Assembly: GCF_040054535.1 (NCBI RefSeq) | Contig: NC_090791.1 | Coordinates: 19,012,327-19,076,326 of the forward strand | From: Antennarius striatus | Taxonomy: Eukaryota > Chordata > Actinopteri > Lophiiformes > Antennariidae | DNA: 64,000 nt | Direction of reading: 5' to 3' | Part shown: piece after piece, positions 49,541 through 62,200 of the stretch | How the letters are laid out: the number at the start of each line of letters is the position of its first letter | Position numbering within the stretch: position 1 is the stretch's first letter | Translations under genes and position numbers: made by a program | Notes under the pieces: model-generated | Seen by the model: the letters and a program-made list of their open reading frames with translations, nothing else | Told to the model about the DNA's origin: nothing | Databases searched by the model: none

Positions 49541-50100
49541 AGACGTGTGTGACATGTAAATGAAACGCCCTCTAGTAGAGACACACACTGCACATACAGA
49601 TTTGATTTGAACTACGTCATGCAGATGAATATTTCTCTGTTTTTTCTTACCCAAGTAAGAAAGGGAGGTCCGTTTAGCGTGTGGTTTGGGGTTTGTGTTG
49701 GAACGCATTACAATGAAAAGGTTGAAAACATCACATCCATCCTGCTAAAAAAACTGAACGTTATTTCAAAATAAATAATAAAGATAACGTTATGAACCAT
49801 TCCAGCATGTACACAACACTTATGTTGAATTAATGATATTATAATTTGAGTTAGCAGTTTAGCCAAACCTATTTGATGTTTGTAACAGTATGAGAAGCTG
49901 AGTGGACACATCCCATTGTAAATGAGATGCCAGCTGTTTGTTGTTGCTGCATGTGACAGTAGAACGCTCATGGCTGTAGATGCAAGACGAGACAAAATGA
50001 TTTAAGGGTCATTAAAGGTTTAAGAAACTCATTGAAAAGTAATATACTGTATATTTTCTTTATCATTATGAAAAATAAAAATAAAAACATTTCCTGATGT
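49541..50100 (+). other. rgs9: rgs9 3' UTR (probable)
   Basis: Follows the TAA stop. AATAAA signals occur at 49770-49775 and 50074-50079; either could be used. Confidence 0.55.
50074..50079 (+). promoter_or_regulatory. rgs9: Candidate poly(A) signal, rgs9
   Basis: AATAAA in an A-rich context followed within about 30 bp by a GT-rich segment (gatgtttggtatc). The earlier AATAAA at 49770 is an alternative. Confidence 0.45.
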
Positions 50101-51339
50101 TTGGTATCATCCCTGGTGTTCAGGACACCTTAAAATTTGCGCTGCAGCAGCACCGTCGCTTCATCAGTCAGGACAGCCATTACAGCACAATACGATCAAT
50201 GAAGCGATACATCTGATAAAACCAGGGCTACCTGTGGGGTGAATGAATGTTCCAACACCGCAGGAGTTGGATACAAAGATAAGAACCTATCTTTCTTCAT
50301 AATACCTTCTGGAAAGATTGGAGAGCAATGGAAAGCAGAGATAAACAGGATCAAAATGACCAAAGATCCAAGAATCTGCCATGAGCACTTCACCAGATGA
50401 TTTTGAAAGACATTTGAAGGTAAGATCATTTTCAGATAACCCATAGTATTTATTCTGAATTCCTAAGGTTAAATATTCTTAAGTGGATAATTAATTCATG
50501 TCTGGAGGTACGGTATAAATGCTTTCATGACCAGATTATAATGCGATTATGGGACTCACAAGAAGTAAACAATATCAAAAGTGATAGAAAGGTCAATTGA
50601 TTGGGTTTGTTTCCCCAGGGGTTGGTCCTAATTTACAACAATGACCTCAGATGTTGGGGGGTTATTTTGTTGATTGGTGTCATGTAGGGGCTTGTATAGT
50701 TTGCAGTTATAATGCAGTTATATCATCGGGTGGTAATTATAGGGGATAATTACACCCCCAGCTGGGTTCACAGGGAACTCCTCATCCAAATCTGACGATG
50801 ATGACATGATTTGAGATGATTTCTTGATAAATAAGTGTGATAATGTTATTGCCAGCTGTATATTAATATAATGGCGCTGATATGGATTCACCGTGATGTC
50901 TACGATTGCATCACTTCCGCTGTGAGGGAGCGCATCGTGACTTATGATATATTTTGTTTGGCCAAGGTCCCCATTGATCATAAAATAATAATAATGCTGC
51001 CAAAACTTTTAATTATCTACTTCAAATAATACACCTGGATCATTTTGACTTTCCTGTTCCTTTAAAGTCAGACACAAGGTTTTTTTTCTTCTTCCAAATT
51101 AGGCATCATGTAAGCCATTAGCTGCTGCCTCCTGTTGTACTCATGAAGACCTGATGGGTTACCAAATAATGTACATCATTCATGTTCTTCTCTTGGGCAG
51201 TACAGACACAGAGTGTAGGTTCTCTAGGGAAAGACGGTAGTCAGCTGGGCAGTTCCTGGCCTTCTCTTGTTCTAGTTGTAAGCCATCTATGACTTTCCAT
51301 CTGACATCATGTATGTGGCTTCTCCTGTTCCTGTTGGAT
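50101..51339. other. Intergenic rgs9-cog1, nothing recognised
   Basis: No gene, RNA or repeat family assigned; short frames only. Confidence 0.45.
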
Positions 51340-52245
51340 GACCAACAACTTTCTGCCATTAAATTCTGACAAAACTGAAGTCATTGTTTGTTTAGCTCAA
51401 AAACTGTTAGAGATGCAGCTTCCAGTGATGTAATCACCTTGGATAGTGTTACTATAGACACCAAAACCACTGTGAGGAATCTAGGTGACATTTTTGATCC
51501 AAATCTGTCCTTTAGCTCACACATAAAACAGATTTCTAGAACTATCTTTTTAAATCTCCATAACATTGCTAAAATAGATTGCGAGATATGTTATTAATCC
51601 CGAAGGGAAATCATAATTTATATTATAAATAAATTATATTAAAATCAGGCATATTTTAATACAGAATGATGCAGGAAAAATTAATCCATGCTTTTATCGC
51701 ATCCAGACTATACTATTGCAACTTGTTTCAGGCTGCCCCAAAGTCACTGAAGACACTCCAACTAATCCAGAATGCTGCTGCCTGTGTTCTGACCAGGACC
51801 AGGACCAGGACCAGGACCAGTACCAGTGTTGGCTTCTCTGCACTGGATACCTGTGAAAGCTAGGATACTCCTCACTTACAAAGTCCTTCATGGCTAGACA
51901 CCAACCTGACTGAAGGAACTTTTAGTTCCTTATAATCCATCTAGAGCTTTACGCTCTCAACATACTGGCCTACTGGTGGTTCCTACAAAAGTAGGACAGG
52001 GGCTAGAGCCTTTTAGCTATCAAGCCCCTCTGTTGTGGAACCAAATGCTCGACAGACAACTATCCTCCAGGAGCCTGGGTCTGCTCGAGGTTTCTGCCTG
52101 TTACAAGGAAGTTTTTCCTCACCACTGTTTGCTCCTGGAGAATTCTGTTGGGTTTCTGTAAATGGGCTTGAGAGACTAGTTCAGACACAGCTCTATATGA
52201 AAAGTGCCAACAGATGATTTGGCGCTATATAAATAAAATTTTGGT
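51340..52245 (+). mobile_element. L2-like LINE 3' fragment
   Basis: Frames in series match the C-terminal end of L2/CR1-clade reverse transcriptases from fish: L-P-L-N-S-D-K-T-E near 51350, T-V-R-N-L-G-D-I-F-D and S-H-I-K-Q-I-S-R-T near 51450-51545, H-A-F-I-A-S-R-L-Y-Y-C-N and L-Q-L-I-Q-N-A-A-A near 51690-51785, A-F/P-F-S-Y-Q-A-P-L-L-W-N near 52010-52045. The 3' end has the usual TTTGGCGCTATATAAATAAA tail at about 52218-52240. Frameshifts and a 6-bp AGGACC tandem block near 51795-51830 break it. Confidence 0.8.
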
Positions 52246-53323
52246 GAAAGACGTTTCACCTCTGGTCCAGACGGCCTCTGGAGTTATAGCTGCTCTTCAG
52301 GAGCAGATGTGAACTCCTGAGCAGATGACCTGTTGCTTCAGAACAAGTCCATGTCGTTGCCTGTACCGTGGGAAGTGGAGGATTTAGCAACAACAAGCCT
52401 ACTAATGAATACAAGATCAAGGATCAAGTTGCCAGTAGGGCTACTTCATCTCTTCTTACTATGGGATGGCTGTTCTATTCATATTAATGAGCAAAGGCTA
52501 CTTGTCATACCCATGAACAGTCAAGGCTTTCATTTCTTGAATAAGAGACTTCTAGTTTGTTAGTTTGTCCAGCTAAGGCTGATGGGAAATATCTAATGTA
52601 ATGTTATGGAGGTATGTGAAGTATTGGTGAAAGATCATTGTTGAAGGCAGTACAGTGACACGTTTTTACATTTCACCCAGAAGATGAAATCAGTGCTTGT
52701 ATCAAATTTAAATGTAATCCATGCACTTGGATTTATAACATTTAAATGTAATCAATATAAATGTTGATATGTTTCAATCTGGACCAAAGTTATGGGCTGA
52801 CAGGATCACTGACATCAGAATGAAATCAAAGGAAACCGAACTGGAACAGACCTGAGATCTGCAGGCCTCCTGTCATGTACTTAGCATTAACATGACAACA
52901 TTCATCTCCTGTCAAAACTTTGAATTCAATTTTGAATTTATGTTTTATGTAAAAGAAGGATTTCTCCAAAATATGGTGGGATGTTGTGTAAAATGTCAAC
53001 AGTAACAAAATGTGAAGATTTTAGCCAAACATTTTCTTTTCTTAGAAAATAACACAAAGACAACACGTCAAATGTTAAAATGTGTAACTGGTTTTGAATC
53101 TGAAGCCAGTGACACACTTAAAAGAAGTTGTGTCTAAATTATATTTGAAAGGACGGGCACACAGAATTCTATCATGGCGTCTTCATTTAGTGTCATCAAG
53201 TCATTTAGGAGAGTAAAGAAAAAACACAAAAACATTCCTGAGAAAAGAAAATTATATTATAATACATATCCTTTTTACAAAGTTTAAACAAGAACTACTA
53301 AAAAGCCTTGAGCAACAGAAGGG
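52246..53323. other. Intergenic / cog1 3' flank
   Basis: No gene recognised. The part near 53323 is presumably cog1 3' UTR; no convincing minus-strand poly(A) signal was found. Confidence 0.4.
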
Positions 53324-54655
53324 TTATTTGGCCATGCTGGACAGCCAACTGAGTTTGAATAAGGAAGAGGAGGCTGTGTCTTCATCCTGGTCAGCCAGCT
53401 GTCTGAACAGGCTGCCCGGCTGGAAGTTCTCCCCACCCTGGGGTTTGGGGGCCGCAGGCGTCTGCTGGAGGAAGGAGACGACAGCGTGAGGTCTGGGGGA
53501 GTCACCGCAGTCACGTGTTTCATTAGAGAAGCAGACACACACACCATCGACCCCCCCCACCAGTCAGTGAGTTTCATGCAGTTTCCTTTTTGTCTTGGTG
53601 GGAACGTTGTTGTGAGAAGATACAGTTACTGAGTTCTGTTCACTGTGTGTCCCTGGATCGAGAAATTCAAAAGGTTTATGAGGAGGAACACTGGAAATCA
53701 ATTCTTCAATGTTATGTGTGTACAAAAGGAACCAATCATGATTTTTTTTTTTGGTGAACAAAACTGTCAGTGGTTTCCAGGTATTCAAATAAAAGTCCAC
53801 TTTTATTTGAATCCTATCGAAACCATCTGATGGTGCTGCAAAGCCGCGGTAAACACTGGAGCCTCGAAGCTATACGGTTAGCATATAGCATATTCTTTTA
53901 GAAGAACAGACAAGCTGTGTGTTCTGCCTCCACACAACAACAATATGGTCCTGCAGTAGAAGAGCACTTTTCAAAACAAAGGATAAATCTGTTAAATTCA
54001 TTATGCAACTGGATTTTTAACTGTTGGATTTCTAATTGTTGGATTTGGTAGAGTTGTTAGCACGATAGTATTGACATGATAGGACCAAGACTTGTCTCAG
54101 ACTACAGATTGTAGCCCAGGCTCAGATTAACAAACTACTAAATGATGCAAACAGTGTTTCAGTATTTTGAATGTTGAGGAACTGTAACGGTTCTCCAGCC
54201 GCAGTGAAACTTGTGAATCAAGGATTATTTCCAGAGGAAGAAGAGTCGATGACTTCTGCCCTCCTCTTCACCTGGGATCTGCAGCCATAGTGATCCACAT
54301 TCACCTTCTTACAGGTTTCAGCCTGATGTCGATGAATCATCACAGTAAACAAGACAACAAACAGTTTCCAAAAGTCAAAATGTTGTCATAAGAGTGAAAC
54401 TGAAAAAAAGATCTTGAACAAATCCCAGGTTGGGGCAGCACAAAGGCATCAAGTGTTTTTATTTCTCGTATAATGTGTGACCCCAAGTTGGGATTGGTCC
54501 ACTCAGTCGCTGTCGGAACCCGGCAACAACCTGACTGTGAGGTTCTGAGCCCGAGCAGGAGATTAATGGAGACAGAGCAGAGCGACACGTCAACGGCAAA
54601 CCATTCTCTACTCAGTCACTGCAAACGTACCAAAGGGACACCAAGAGACAGCTGA

Positions 54656-54706
<51 letters not shown>

Positions 54707-55270
54707 TGGACTTGCCTTGGGGTTCTTTGCCCTCAAAAACGCTGAGAAGGCAGAGGGTGCAACAGACAATGTTAACCCACGGTGGAACACAACATGTGAA
54801 CAGTGAAGCAGAGCATTGTGGGACACCAGAGTCCAGACCGGTGAACTCACCAGCTGATGGACCGCGTCGGAGCTTCTGGAAGCCGACTTGGACTTGCGTA
54901 CGTTTGACATGCTGAGAGGCAGCAACCCGAACCTGCAGAGGACAGAAGCTTCCGTTCAAACTCCAGAGAATCGTCTGAGCTCAGATTTAAGCCTCCTGCG
55001 CCACACGCCCCCCCGCCGCCCCCCCCACTGACCTGATCTGGTTGTTGGATAGTGGCAGAATGTTGAAAGGCTCCTGGGAATTATTAGTGCTGCTCCGTGA
55101 TGTGAGCGTCTTCTCTGAGCCGGTCAGCAGCCCCAGCAGGACCTGGAATAAAACCCCACGACCTTTAACCTTCAGCATCATCATTGTGTGGGTTATTAAA
55201 TAGGATCGTAACCCCTCATCTCAGGCTGGGATCTCATCAACGTCTTAACTGCACTAAGATACAAGTCTTT

Positions 55271-55324
<54 letters not shown>

Positions 55325-58300
55325 CGAGGTCCTCTGGGACAGCCGGTTGAGGTTGGCGTTCAGCGGAGGTGTGAACACGTCCAGGTCAAACGGATCGATG
55401 AAGGTTTCTAACCAATCACAGATCTCGTGAAACCTGAGTACACAAAAAAGAAAGAAAATCTTCTATGACGGCTGACCTTTGACCTCACAGACGCCTGGAA
55501 ACCAACATATAGACGCAAACGGTCCAAAGCCAACGATTCCCATCTTAACGTCATCACTTTCAAAAGTAACACTATCAAATAAAAGTCACACAATCATGAA
55601 GGAACCTGTGAACACAAACACTAAGACTAAACCAGCACTGAGGGGTCAAGAACTTTATCTCAGTCGTGCACGTGAAGGCTTTTATTTCTTCTTTTTAACA
55701 CACACCTGGGGTCATGGTGGGGTCTGGAGCTCTTGCCCTCCTCTGCTCTGTATCCCAGTGTGCTGTTGAGGTAACGCAGATCAAACAGCTGCTGCAGGGC
55801 TCTGTTCTGAGTCATGGGGAACGCACCTTCCTGGTGGACGGGAAAGGAAACGCAACGCAGAGAAATTCAGGACTCCACGTTGCTTCTACGTGACTGAAAG
55901 GCGCGTCTTTCCTTCGTCATCAGTCGTCATTACCGTGCCGACGGTCTGCCCCATGAGGCTGTGGTAGTGGTGGAGGGCCTGAGCCAGACAGGCCTGGAGC
56001 AGCTCCTGCAGTGTGGGCGGGGGCAGGGCGTGGCCCCCCACCCTGTTCACCTGCACGCACAGCTGGAAGAGCAGCGACTGCACGTACCAAGACGGCTGCA
56101 GGGGACAGAAGTTTGATGCCTGATTACTGATGGAGTCAGAAGTCCTCGTCTCTCTCTGTGCGTTTGAGGCTGACCTGAACTGGAAGACGGATTTTGGACG
56201 TGACGCTGTTCCCAGACTCCGCTTCTTCTTGGATCTCAAGATCCTCCCAGTTTGTTGCCGTTGTTAGGACGGCACCAGCAGAGTCAGCACGAAGAGCCGT
56301 CCCAAAATCATCCAGTAGCATCTGTCAAAAAAAAACCCCACAGCGCTATCAGACAGGTTCTAGGAAATGTTCCTACATTTCCTACAGAAATCTGCTGTGG
56401 AATTAATTCCAAAACCATTACAGAAAACACAGGTGAGACACACGTAACAGGGCTACAATCAGGGCTTTGAATCGGTTCATGGAACGAAAACGAAACCAAA
56501 AACTTTATATTTTTTAATTTTTTGTGGAACAGAAAATAATTGTAACCAGTTAATACCTTCTTTTTTCTTCTTATCGTTAAAAAAAAAATCTGACCTCACG
56601 TTTCCCTTCCTGTCATTCTCAATGCGTGATGAGAGCAGAGAGCAGTTGAGGCATGTCACCAGCAGTTTTAAGGTTATATTCCTAACAGGTAAACACTGCA
56701 GTCTGTCAATCTTAAAAAACGTTTGATTTTAGACCAACACAAACTTTATTTCATCATCATCATCATCAGCTGTCATAGCTTCCGTCTCCCTCTGATTCTC
56801 CATCCTCTGTTCTGTAACTGGATCAGTGCTGTTGCTCTGTTTTAATGTGAGCACATATCATACAGTATGTACTAAACTAATGGCTTTAATTACCAATTTA
56901 AAACTCCCAAAGCCACCTACCTATTTATATTTACAAGGAACGTTATTAACTCATTGACTGCCAGACACTTTCAGCGCGGACAGCTCCCCAGTGCCAGAGA
57001 TTTTGAGCATTTTCACTGAATTTTGAAGGCCCACCAAATATTCATTTTTTAGGCTACATAAACATTCCACATATCACCCGAAACTTTAGACTGTCTTCTT
57101 TCATCAGAAAAAAAAATTTTGTTTCTAGCATCTATGTGTGTTTAGTTATTGCCCGTAGAACACAGGGTGGTTTCAGCAAAAACAGCTGATTTTGACCAGA
57201 AAACGGAGATAATGACGTTTTACTGCAGAGAAGCAAATTCAAGCAAAACTCCAACATCAAACTTCTGAAAATACTTTTACTTATTGAAACAATGCAAACA
57301 ACATTAGAAAAAACATTTTTGATGAACAAATGATTTTATAACAATTTTGAAAATTAGACAAAACATAACAAAGTACATTCATTTCACTCTCAACTGTCAG
57401 AACCATTTACAGGTGAGTATGTGTGGGTGTAATCAATCATATTTCTTTTGAGTGTGATAAACAGTGAAGCATTCTCCTGCATGCAGGGGAATACGACAGG
57501 CCTTGCACCACATCCTGGTCTCACTCCTCCCACCCCTTCTAACACACACCCGACATTTCCTTGAGGGATGTGCCTTCTTTGTGGTGGCCCTCAAACGTTC
57601 CAGCTTGTGCCTGGACATCAGGCCATCGAGTCTGCCTTCTGGGTCTCGGTTTCTGACTGACCTGGTTTGCAGCACGTCTTCGACCTCCATCTCCTCGCCC
57701 CCCTCATGTGACACGTACCCCTTTTCAGTCCAGGACCTTGCAATGTCCTTCATGAAATCAAGGTGCGATTTCTTGATCCCTGGGTTCCTGGACCTGAACA
57801 ACACATAGGCGTTGTACACACAAATCTGGAACAAATAGGCGACAAACTTTTTTGTCCAGTTTTGAGTTTTCCTGATGAAGGGGTAGTATGCAATGTTCTG
57901 GTCTAGTTTGTCCACCCCATTCATGCAGGAATTGTACTGTACCACACACTCCGGTTTGAGCTGTGCCACTTTTTCCCGCTGACCCTTCTGCCACACCTCC
58001 ACCCTCTGCATCCTGTCGTTGTGGCAGGTTGTTATCATTCTCACCAGGCGCTTGTCCTGCCAGGCCAAGACCAGTACCCGGCCGTTGTGTCGCACCACCT
58101 TCCCCTCCTCACCCAAGTCTGTCTTTGACGGCTCTCTGATGATCTGTGGTTCGCCACGGTTTTTCCTGAGGGTTCCACAAACATTAGTCTTTTTTTTACA
58201 CAACTGCTCACACAGTTTTACGGAATTATAAAAATTGTCCATGAATATTGTGTACCCCTGCTCGGTCAGGCGGTCAAGGAGGGAGAACACAATGTCTGGG

Positions 58301-59185
58301 AGTGTGCTCGACTGGCCAACATAAGGCAACATATTGTAACAATAGCCAGTCCGCGAGTCACACAAAATATAAGATTTTATGCCATATTTGACTGGCTTCT
58401 GAGGGTTGTAAACCCTGAAGTTCAGGCGTCCACGCCACTGCAACATCCCCTCATCAATGCAAATGTTTTCATGGGGCTGATACAGCTCTTTGAATTTGGA
58501 AATAATTGAATCAAGGACAGGACGCACTTTATAAAGTTTATCTCCAGCATCCTGTGAGGCATTGTCATTGAAGTGGAGAAACTTCCCAATTAGCTGGAAC
58601 CTGTTGCGTGGCATGGTGTTGTTGAAGTACGGAATGGCTTCCATTGGATCCTCACTACAGTACATGCTGACGCTGGGCTTCTTTATGTAGCCGGTGAGGA
58701 ACGTAAGACCCAAGTACTTTTTGAGCTCTGGAACGTTCACCGGTTTCCACACCCTCTCTCTGGAGTGTGGCAGAGCTTCAGGATGTGCCAGTATAAACTG
58801 CTGTGCATACAGGTTGGTCTGAGACACAATGTGACCCAGCAGCTCGTCAGTCAGAAACAGCTGCATGAAGTCAACCGGCTGGTCTGAATCCAGGTCTGCA
58901 GCCGCATTCTGGGGACCAGGGGTTGCCACGAATGGGAACTTAGTGGGTTTCCAGCCATCATGACTCCAAACACCTGCATCCACCTCCAGTGATTGGTGTC
59001 TCCTCGCACCTCTCCCTCTAGCAGGTGCACGTCCTCTACTCGTTTTAGGGACTGTAAAATATAGAAATATACAATTTTACACTATATATATATATATGCA
59101 TGCTTGAAATAAGTAGGATATCATTTTACACAACATATATATATATTATATACACACATGCCTGAAATATGTACCATTCTACAAA

Positions 59186-59221
<36 letters not shown>

Positions 59222-62200
59222 TATAGATATATACACACGCATGCCTGAAATATGTACCATTCTACAAAACATACACACACACATATTATACATATATACA
59301 CACACATGCCTGAAATAAGTACCATTTTACACAAAAGAGTAATACATTCATAGATGGGGAACAACTTATGCGGGATGGAGGGCCGACACGTGTTTTTTAC
59401 ATCATGTAACAAAGTAGCAAAATAGTTACCTTTGCTCCTCAGATCCTCCGTGGGCTCCCCCAGGTCTGGGGAGGACTCCCTGCTGCTTTCCGACGGAATC
59501 CAGTCAGATGACGAGTCCGGGTCCGGTTCAGAGTCAGAACCGTCGCCGGACAGACGCAGCGGAGAACCCTCCGCAGCGGCGCTCCCACGTGGGACGCCGC
59601 CGAACTGCGGGGGGGCCCCGCTACAACCCGCCACGCTTTCCTCGCCTCCGATCCGGTCTTCAACCTCCTTGGGTGCATCTCCTGCCCCCCGATCCTTACC
59701 GCTGTCGCTCATTTCCACAGCAGCTACACTGCCAGACAAGCTCTGTGCCAGTGTGAGCTGCTTGAACCTGCCTCCTCCACATGCTTTCGCCTTGCGCTTC
59801 GCCATTTTGCTCTCCTCTACTGCCCCAACACCGACGCTTCTTCGTCGTTTTATCTGGTGATCTAGGGTGTGAAACACTGCCCCCGACCGGAATAAATGGA
59901 ATACAAGGCTGAAAATCACACAGAATGTGCGAAACGCTTTGATCTAACGTTCCCTATAAAAAACGCCTAAGACGAAATATGACGTCTTTGGCACTCAACG
60001 TTTGGATTCTATAAGACGAAATATGACGTCTTTGGCACTCTGTGAGTTAACTGGTTCGGGAACTTTATTTTTTTTTGTTCTAACCGGTTCAGGAACGTCA
60101 GTTCAAGGGTGGAACGTAAAACCGGAACCGTTATAAAACTGTTTCTGTTCGAACGAACCGATTGGGATAACATTCTGGTTCGAAGCCCTGATTACAATAA
60201 ATATCCATGAGAGGCGGGACCTGACTTTTGAAAGGGCGGAGCTCCAGATCCGGTACGCCTCCATGCTGCAGCTGAGGAGCTCCTCCTTCAGACCGGCCCA
60301 CTGGGCCTGGGCGGGGCTGACGTCAACGACAGCCCGGCCCTTCCCTTGCTTCCTGCCTTGTCTGGGGGTTCCCTTTGCTGTGACCTCTGACCCGTTCTGC
60401 TTTCCCAGAATGCAAATCTTCAGGCTGGGGCACAACTGCCCCAAAGACTGACACAGCCGGCCCATGAACAGGACGGAGCTGAGGACGGCCGGGCTCGGCT
60501 CCGGTGAGGTGCTGTCCAGCTGGTGGCGGACGGCTGACAGGATGTGGCGGGTGCAGAGCAGACAACCTTCACGTAGAGCCTCTTCCACCGCCGGTGAGTC
60601 GGTGAAGCGACCGGATGTTGATGCTGGGGAGTTCTCTTTGGCACCAGAAGAGGATCCTGTGATGGAGAAGGAGCTACAGTCAGAAAGATTCATCTCTGTC
60701 CCGGGTCTGGTGTAACACCTGGACTGGATGGATCCACTGAACACCGAGCAATCGCCAGCGCATCACAGGGAGCCGTTACATCAGTGTTAACCTACACAAC
60801 TAATCAGCAAGAGGCTGTCTAGGGGGGGACAACACCCTTACCTGTAACCTGGGAGGGAAGGTAGCACTGGAGGTCATCCAGCCTAGCCTTTAGCTTAGCG
60901 TCCATGGATGAACAGAAGCTTTGAACGCACGGCGTCAGCGCCTGGGTTTTCATGGCCAGGCTGCTCCCGTGGTGCCGCTGCCCCCTCTGCGCCACGCTGA
61001 CCCATCCCGCATCACTCGGCAGGTCCCCCGGAGATTCCGACCACAGAAATGAAGCCACGTCGACCTCGAACTGGGATCCACAACCAGAGCCGGGGTTGGA
61101 TCCTGGAGATGTGTGGCTGGTCTGGACCTCCAAATCCCTCAGAACTGAGACGAGGAGCTGAACAGAGGTTGCTGAGATGGCTCCAGTTTCTTCTTTGGTG
61201 ATGGCCTGGTGGAGTGGAACCAGGGAATGAGTGGAGCATGTTTCAGAGCATCAACAGAGTTGTCAAAAAGCATAAATGCATTAATGATCAGTGTAAATGA
61301 TTAAATGTGTAGAACTGAGACGCTGGGAGAGGACTGACCTGCAGCCGCTGAAGGAAGAGCTGCTGCAGGAAGTCGTTCCAGACGGCCAGGGGCCGGTCCA
61401 GCAGCCGCTGGCACACGGCGCCCCAGTGCTGGCTGATGGAGTCGGTGGACAGGAGGTCCCACACGGCATCACGAATGGCCGCCAACCCCTTCAGGCTCTT
61501 CACGTAGACCAGCAGGCCGCCGACGCCACGGCAGATGTCTTCCTTACAGCTGGAAACGGGGCGTCAACAACACGTTCATCAGCACTTATTTACTGTAAGT
61601 AGGATTCACCTTGAGAGTGATTTTTAAGAAATGAATGCATTTTACATTAAAATGATTAAAGGTGAAGTAACTTGTTGAAAAATGTATATTTTACATGATT
61701 TACTGGTATACAGATTACTTTTAGATGATCTGATAATATGTATGTGTTTGAATCAACCCCCTTGAGTCAACCGGTACCAGTCACACAGAGAACACAGAAC
61801 TTATGTTATTAATATATTATTAATATACAGAATTTGTATTAATTCTGTTTAATTTACGATCTCATTCTGAACAATTTTTTGTTTTAAATGACTGGATTCT
61901 CTCCTTCACGTCTGTCTGAGTCACTCCTGACGCTTGTGAAGATGCTTGCCTCGGTCACATGACTACCTTCTTAAAGGAGCCACCCCGGTCACTAGCACAG
62001 AATACATTACCGCTAAACTGAAACTCCAAAACGAACAAGAAACAAATGTTGACGCGACGCTACAAGGACGCTGCTAATAAATTTGCATACACAGTTTATT
62101 TTTATATCAAGGAAAAAAACAGCTTTACTTTTGATGGTATCATTTTATTTTATTATCAATCGCACTTTAAAGGCCGTGAATATTGCCTGATGCTTTTTTT

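Larger units (their letters stand above)
56950..60046 (-). mobile_element. Complete piggyBac (PGBD4-like) transposon
   Basis: Flanked by TTAA at 56946-56949 and 60047-60050, the signature target duplication of piggyBac elements. Ends are imperfect inverted repeats: CTCATTGACTGCCAG on the left and, read inward from the right, CTCACAGAGTGCCAA. The 3097-bp element carries one uninterrupted two-exon transposase gene and a 29-bp subterminal direct repeat at its right end. Confidence 0.93.
56460..60190. mobile_element. hAT-like element copy 2, host of a piggyBac
   Basis: Ends CAGGGCTTTGAATCGG and TTCGAAGCCCTG. The flanking 8-mers GCTACAAT (56452-56459) and ATTACAAT (60191-60198) match at 6 of 8 positions and are read as a decayed target duplication. 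The outer parts (56460-56945 and 60051-60190) match copy 1 (48147-48865) in reverse orientation. Without the insert it would be about 630 bp and non-coding. Confidence 0.85.

Noticed and set aside
49541..53323. axin2 exons, expected next to rgs9 from the human map
   Set aside because: No frame here resembles axin domains on either strand.
54987..55184. Minus-strand frame starting in the intron before the cog1 110-nt exon
   Set aside because: Only the part 55033-55142 is coding; the rest is intron read-through.
56322..56460. A missing 10-residue cog1 microexon before 56321
   Set aside because: Alignment by eye with human COG1 shows the same length between W-S-S-A-L and T-A-T-x-W, so no exon is missing.
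59432..59860. 142-codon plus-strand frame
   Set aside because: Antisense shadow of transposase exon 1; GC-rich Ser/Asp coding makes long frames on the other strand.
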